64,000 nt of DNA from VRUE01 sp963764365 (GTDB lineage: Bacteria > Actinomycetota > Thermoleophilia > Solirubrobacterales > 70-9), in assembly GCA_963764365.1 (NCBI GenBank), contig CAVXSI010000020.1, forward strand, positions 186,001-250,000, in the 5' to 3' direction. The first letter of the stretch is position 1. Each line of letters begins with the position of its first letter. The translations under genes and the position numbers were made by a program. The notes under the pieces are model-generated. The model was not told where the DNA came from, searched no databases, and saw only the letters and a program-made list of their open reading frames with translations. Shown here in pieces: positions 59,747 to 64,000 of the stretch.

Positions 59747-61655
59747 ATGGTGGCAGCGATCAAGCGACCGGGATGGATCAGGGGGGCGCTCGGCGCCCTC
59801 GTGGCGGCCGCCTTCGGCTTCGGCCTCGTCGTCGTCCTGCGCGCGATCTCCGGCCTGCCGATCTTCCAGACCGAGCAGACCGGCTACCCGCACGTCATCG
59901 TGCCGCTGATCACGGCCCCACTCGGCTTCCTGCTCGGCTTCGGCGCCTTCGACTACTGGCTGCGCTGGGCGGCCGGGATGCCGACGATCCCCGACGACCA
60001 CTCCCAACACGGCGCCACGAGCTGGCGCGACTACTTCCGCTTCAACACCGATCACAAGGTGATCGGCATCCAGTACATCTGCACGAACTTCTTCTTCTTC
60101 TTCGTCAGCGGCCTGATGGCGATGCTGATCCGGGCCGAGCTGGCCCAGCCGGGCACCCAGATCGTCTCTGCCGAGCACCTTCAACGGCCTCTTCTCGGCG
60201 CACGCGGCGATCATGATCTTCGTCTTCATCGTGCCGGTCTTCGCCGGGATCGCCAACTACGTGCTGCCGCTGATGATCGGCGCTCCGGACATGGCCTTCC
60301 CGCGCCTCAACGCGCTCAGCTTCTGGATGCTGCCCGTCGCCGGCCTGATGTTCGTCGGCAGCTTCCTCGCGCCCGGCGGCGCCTTCGACGCCGGCTGGAC
60401 CGGCTACGCGCCGCTCTCCACCGGGGCGCCGCTCGGGCAGTCGTTCTTCAACCTCGGCGTCCAGTTCGCCGGCGCCTCCTCGATCGCCACCGCGCTCAAC
60501 TTCCTGGTCACGATCATCACCATGCGCGCGCCGGGGATGACCTTCTGGCGGATGCCGCTGCTGGTCTGGGCCAACCTCTCGACCTCGCTGCTGGTCGTCG
60601 CCGCGACCCCGTTCATCGCCGGCGCCCAGTTCATGGTCCTCTTCGACCGCCTCCTCCACACCCAGTTCTTCCAGTTCGCCGGCGGCGGCGACGTGATCAG
60701 CTACCAGCACATCTTCTGGTTCTACTCGCACCCTGCCGTCTACATCATGATGCTGCCCGGCTTCGGGATCATCTCCGAGGTCATCTCGACCCACGCCCGC
60801 AAACCGATCTTCGGCTACCGGCTGATGGCGCTGGCGCTGCTCGGGATCGTCGTCCTCAGCTACTCGGTCTGGGCGCACCACATGTTCGTCGCCGGCATGT
60901 TCAGCTGGCTGCGGGTGCCGATGATGATCACCACGCTGCTGATCGCGGTGCCGACCGGGATCAAGATCTTCTCCTGGCTGGGGACGCTCTACTTCGGCAA
61001 GATCCACACCTACTCGACCGCGATGCTGTTCGCGCTCGCCTTCATCGTCACCTTCACGATCGGCGGCATCAGCGGCGTCATGCTCGGCATGGTGCCGATC
61101 GACATCCACGTCTCCGACACCTACTTCATCGTCGCCCACATCCACTTCGTCCTCTTCGGCGGCTCGGTCTTCACGATCTTCGCCGGCATCTACCACTGGT
61201 TCCCGAAGATGACTGGGCGGATGTACGACGAGAAGCTCGGCCGGGTCCACTTCTGGGGCACCGTGATCGGCACCTGGGGAACCTTCCTGCCGATGCACTG
61301 GATCGGCATGGACGGGATGCCGCGCCGCGTCGCCGACTACGCCGCGCAGTTCGGCGACTGGAACCTGCTGATCAGCGTCTTCGCCTTCATCCTCGGCGCC
61401 GTCCAGCTCGTCTTCCTCTACAACATGATCGTCAGCTGGCGCTTCGGGCCGCGCGCGACCGCGAACCCGTGGCGGGCAAACTCGATCGAGTGGCAGGTCT
61501 CCTCGCCGCCGCCGATCTTCAACTTCGACGAAATCCCGCGCGTCGTCGGCGGCCCCTACGAGTTCGGCGTGCCGGGCGCGCGGCACGCGATCATGGCCGG
61601 CGAAGGCGCCGAGGTGCGCGAGCCGGAGCCGACCGTGGCGGGGACGACGACGTGA
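59747..61655 (+). CDS. ctaD: Cytochrome c oxidase subunit I, A2-type (one frameshift)
   Basis: About 636 residues from ATG 59747. An N-terminal extension with two membrane helices (residues about 12-34 and 47-70) precedes the core beginning DYFRFNTDHKVIGIQYICTN. One base too many near 60180 splits the frame at VSAE / FNGLFSAHAAIMIF. HIFWFYSHPAVYIMMLPGFG carries CuB histidine with YSHP in place of the GHPEV glutamate, the mark of A2-type oxidases; VWAHHMFVAG gives the CuB His pair and VAHIHFVLFGG the heme ligands. It reduces O2 and pumps protons. Confidence 0.93.
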
Positions 61656-62530
61656 GCGGGGACGGGGGAGAAAGCCGCCCGCTGCTGGTCTTCCTCAACG
61701 AGGTCGCCGGTGGCCGCAAGCTGCTGCAGGCGGTCTCCGAGCGGGCGGGCAAGGTCCCGTTCGTCGCCGTCGCGGCGCCTCAGAACCAGCCGGCGGTCGG
61801 CCAGCTGATCGACTCCGGCGAACTGCGCGAGGCGGCCCGCGCCCGGGTCGAGGTGACGATGTCGATCCTCTCCGAGTACGGCGTCGACTCGGTCGGCGAG
61901 GTGATGGACTCCGACCCGGCGCTGGCGCTCGACGACGCGGTCCGCGCCCACGACCCGGGCGAGGTGCTGCTCTCCTGCATGTACGAGACCCGTTTCGGGT
62001 TGACCCGCAAGGATCTGGTCGAGTGGGCCCGCGACCGCTTCGAGCCCGACGTCGCCGTCACCCACATCCCCGTGCGGATCACCGACGACTCGATCAGCTG
62101 GGAGAAGAGTCACACGCTCGTCGTCGCCACCCAGACGGTCGCCGCGCCGGACCTGGTCCGCAGGCTGAAGGAACGCGCCGCCGGCCACCCCCACCGCTTC
62201 ACGATCGTCTGCCCGCGCAGCGAGGACGTCGGCGAGGCGGAGATCGTCCGCGACCTCGCCGCCACCCTGGCCGAGCTGTATCGGGCCGACGTCGACGCGA
62301 CCGGGCAACCGATGAGCCCCGACCCCTTCCACGCCGTCAAGAACGCGATCGAGCACTACAGCATCGATGAGGTGCTGATCTCGACCTTCGCCGGCGAGGG
62401 CTCGCGCTGGCTCGACGAGGACCTGATCGGCCGTACCCGCGAGATCACCGACAAGCCGGTCGAGCACATCGAGGTCGGCCGGCCGGCCGAGGCCGTCGCC
62501 GCCGCGGTCGCCGGGGGGGAGGAGGCCTGA
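61652..62530 (+). CDS. USP-like tandem-domain protein of the oxidase operon
   Basis: 292 residues from GTG 61652, overlapping the ctaD stop by four bases; its own TGA overlaps ctaE by one base. Two alpha/beta segments (PLLVFLNEVAGGRKLLQAVS to about 135; SWEKSHTLVVATQTVAAPDL to about 290) resemble universal stress protein or HUP folds; EHYSIDEVLISTFAGEGSRW LDEDL is the typical C-terminal portion. No nucleotide-binding GxxG(S/T) is clear. Perhaps a regulator or assembly factor of the oxidase, inferred only from position. Confidence 0.65.
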   Translation: MSGDGGESRPLLVFLNEVAGGRKLLQAVSERAGKVPFVAVAAPQNQPAVGQLIDSGELREAARARVEVTMSILSEYGVDSVGEVMDSDPALALDDAVRAHDPGEVLLSCMYETRFGLTRKDLVEWARDRFEPDVAVTHIPVRITDDSISWEKSHTLVVATQTVAAPDLVRRLKERAAGHPHRFTIVCPRSEDVGEAEIVRDLAATLAELYRADVDATGQPMSPDPFHAVKNAIEHYSIDEVLISTFAGEGSRWLDEDLIGRTREITDKPVEHIEVGRPAEAVAAAVAGGEEA

Positions 62531-63153
62531 TGGAGAGCGCAACCGTCGCCCTCGGCCACGGCCACGAGGAGCACCACGGCCCGCCCGAGGCCAACCAGAG
62601 CTCGCGGATGGACCGTCAGACGCTGGGGATCCTGATCTTCATCGTCTCCGAGGTGATGCTGTTCGGCGCCTTCTTCGCCTCCTACTTCTTCCTGCGCGTG
62701 GTCGTCCACCCACCGGTCTGGCCGCCGGAACCGTACAAGCTGCCGGTCGCCGTCGCCGGAGTCAACACGGCGATCCTCGTCTCCTCCAGCTTCACGATCC
62801 ACTACGCGCTGGAGTCGATCCGCCGCGGCAACCGCAAGGGCCTCAAGCTCGGCCTCGTTCTCACCTGGATGCTGGGCGCGACCTTCCTCTTCATCCAGCT
62901 CAACGAGTACGCCCACATCGGCTTCAGCGCCCGCGACTTCGCCTTCGGCTCGATCTTCTACGGCCTCACGGGCCTCCACGGCGCCCACGTCTTCGTCGGC
63001 CTGATGCTGCTCAGCTTCGCCACGATCCGCGCCTTCCGCGGCCACTTCGGCCCCAAGGCGGAGGACCACCTCGGCGTCGAGGTGCCCGGCATCTACTGGC
63101 ACTTCGTCGACATCATGTGGATCATCGTCTACACGACGGTCTACATCCTCTAG
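62530..63153 (+). CDS. ctaE: Cytochrome c oxidase subunit III
   Basis: 207 residues from ATG 62530. A His-rich N-terminus (ALGHGHEEHHGPPEAN) is followed by five membrane helices: LGILIFIVSEVMLFGAFFAS with the conserved glutamate, FLFIQLNEYAHIGFSARDFA, FYGLTGLHGAHVFVGLMLLS and GIYWHFVDIMWIIVYTTVYI. Completes the three core subunits of the oxidase. Convergent with tetR; only 31 bases lie between the genes. Confidence 0.96.
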   Translation: MESATVALGHGHEEHHGPPEANQSSRMDRQTLGILIFIVSEVMLFGAFFASYFFLRVVVHPPVWPPEPYKLPVAVAGVNTAILVSSSFTIHYALESIRRGNRKGLKLGLVLTWMLGATFLFIQLNEYAHIGFSARDFAFGSIFYGLTGLHGAHVFVGLMLLSFATIRAFRGHFGPKAEDHLGVEVPGIYWHFVDIMWIIVYTTVYIL

Positions 63154-63184
63154 CTCCGGCTCCGGCAGGCGGCTTTCGGACTTC

Positions 63185-63898
63185 TCACGGCATCTCCGCC
63201 GCGGCTTCGCGGCGGGCGCTCCACTGGGCCTGGGGGGCGGCGGACATCTCCTCCCAGGCGGCCTCCTCGCCGCAGTACTCCATGACGACGAAGTGGAGCA
63301 GGCCGGGGAGCATCTCCGGGGCCTGCTCGGCCTCGCCCGCCATCAGCTTCGCGCACACAAGCGTGTCGATCGCCCCTACTATGAAGCTGGCAGCAATAGG
63401 AGGTGGAGCTTGGCGAGAGGGAATCTCGCGGCGCGCGCCGTCCAGGGCGCGGGAGAGGCGCTCCATCAGATCGTTGCGCTGAGCCTGCGCCCGCGGGCCG
63501 GCGGCGTGGGACTCGACGAGCAGCGCCTTGGCCAGCAGCGGCTGGTTGGCGCAGAACTCGAGCAGCTCGGCCATTGCCGCGCGCAGGCCCTCGCGCCAGG
63601 TCGGCTTGCGCTTGGCGACGCCGGTCAGCCGCCGGTAGAGCCACTCTCCCGCGTCGCGGTGGGCCTGGGCGAAGCAGTCCTCGCGTCCGTCGAAGTACTT
63701 GTAGAAGGTCGCGCGGCTGGTCTTGCCGCGCTCGACCACGTGGCGGACGGCGACCCGGTCGTAGCCGAGCTCGCCACTGACGACCAGGATCGCCTCGAGC
63801 AGGCGCTGGCGCGGCGGCTGCTTGCGATGGCGGGGCCAGGGGGAGGCCGGGACTCGGTCCGGTCCCGGCTCGGCGGCGCTGGCGGTTGGGTCAGGCAT
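63185..63898 (-). CDS. TetR-family transcriptional regulator
   Basis: 237 residues. After a disordered, proline-rich N-terminus comes the HTH (residues about 30-75: RLLEAILVVSGELGYDRVAV, RHVVERGKTSRATFYKYFDG), then an all-helical ligand domain (WLYRRLTGVAKRKPTWREGL, FIVGAIDTLVCAKLMAGEAE). Ligand unknown. The AT-rich region upstream holds a palindrome suitable as its own operator and may also serve a gene beyond the right edge. Confidence 0.9.
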   Translation of the reverse strand: MPDPTASAAEPGPDRVPASPWPRHRKQPPRQRLLEAILVVSGELGYDRVAVRHVVERGKTSRATFYKYFDGREDCFAQAHRDAGEWLYRRLTGVAKRKPTWREGLRAAMAELLEFCANQPLLAKALLVESHAAGPRAQAQRNDLMERLSRALDGARREIPSRQAPPPIAASFIVGAIDTLVCAKLMAGEAEQAPEMLPGLLHFVVMEYCGEEAAWEEMSAAPQAQWSARREAAAEMP

Positions 63899-63916
63899 CT
63901 TTCACCCCGTCTGAAA

Positions 63917-63931
63917 ACAAAACCCTTTTGT
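63917..63931. promoter_or_regulatory. Candidate TetR operator
   Basis: ACAAAA-CCC-TTTTGT, a perfect 6+6 palindrome about 20 bases upstream of the tetR start and just downstream of TATACC (minus strand, about 63935), in a locally AT-rich stretch that runs to the window end. Confidence 0.6.
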
Positions 63932-64000
63932 CTAGGTATAGCAGCTTTTAGAGGCGCCGGTGACCAGAACGCTACGTTTTCTGATGTAAAGGGAAATAGA

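Overview
The window is high-GC DNA whose codons mostly end in G or C. It carries the CysO/CysM/Mec thiocarboxylate route to cysteine, a three-gene SufB/SufD/SufC-SufS-SufU iron-sulfur system with an Rrf2 regulator, a GuaB3-type protein, Roadblock and DUF1802 proteins, and a caa3-like terminal oxidase. Many starts lie 6-10 nt after a TANNNT box, as in leaderless transcripts. Together these point to an actinobacterium, most likely the Thermoleophilia/Solirubrobacterales branch. The lineage is an inference from gene content. Nothing looks like a prophage, plasmid backbone, IS transposase, rRNA, tRNA or CRISPR.

Layout. 1-2.5 kb: end of ispH, a thioredoxin-fold protein that has lost its CxxC, and a CADD/TenA-like di-iron protein. 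2.5-11.7 kb: two suf operons on the minus strand (Rieske ferredoxin-sufB-sufD and sufR-sufC-sufS-sufU), separated by a VOC protein and an MMPL transporter; both suf promoters share a 20-bp motif. 11.7-16 kb: htpX, then rhodanese-MoeB, cysO, cysM, mec and a DUF2007 gene. 16-24.2 kb: minus-strand genes for a peptidase-like protein, DUF1802, HyuB/HyuA, NadB, a coiled-coil protein and a glycosyltransferase. 24.2-31.7 kb: Flp-type pilin, VapBC-like pair, rph-rdgB-CDF transporter, a Roadblock/TldD/TldE operon and HU. 31.7-38.2 kb: pyrF, LysM protein, D,D-carboxypeptidase, PfkB kinase, guaB3 and guaA. 38.2-45 kb: membrane protein, ZIP-Fur pair, rplM-rpsI, glmM-glmS. 45-51.9 kb: lipoprotein, Nnr, CBS protein, alr, tRNA nucleotidyltransferase and infA. 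51.9-58.9 kb: AtzG-like/amidase/ABC-2 exporter operon, a secreted protein, a zinc ribbon and a glycosyltransferase. 58.9-64 kb: ctaC-ctaD-(USP-like)-ctaE and a convergent TetR regulator.

The most unusual content is a dense set of short palindromic repeats, at least six families and about 20 copies. In several families the loop or flank is conserved while the stem is private to each locus yet still self-complementary. Some copies lie in frame inside conserved genes (glmM, a glycosyltransferase, the MMPL transporter, the rpsI extension, the sufS 3' end). One family of seven sits at gene 3' ends, with a stem that begins in or near an adjacent stop codon.

Quality caveat: sufD, sufS, sufU, sufC, the ferredoxin start, the MMPL gene, nadB, the amidase and ctaD show apparent single-base frameshifts, concentrated in 2.9-10.4 kb. 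These probably reflect sequence errors, because the split reading frames keep the family motifs in order.
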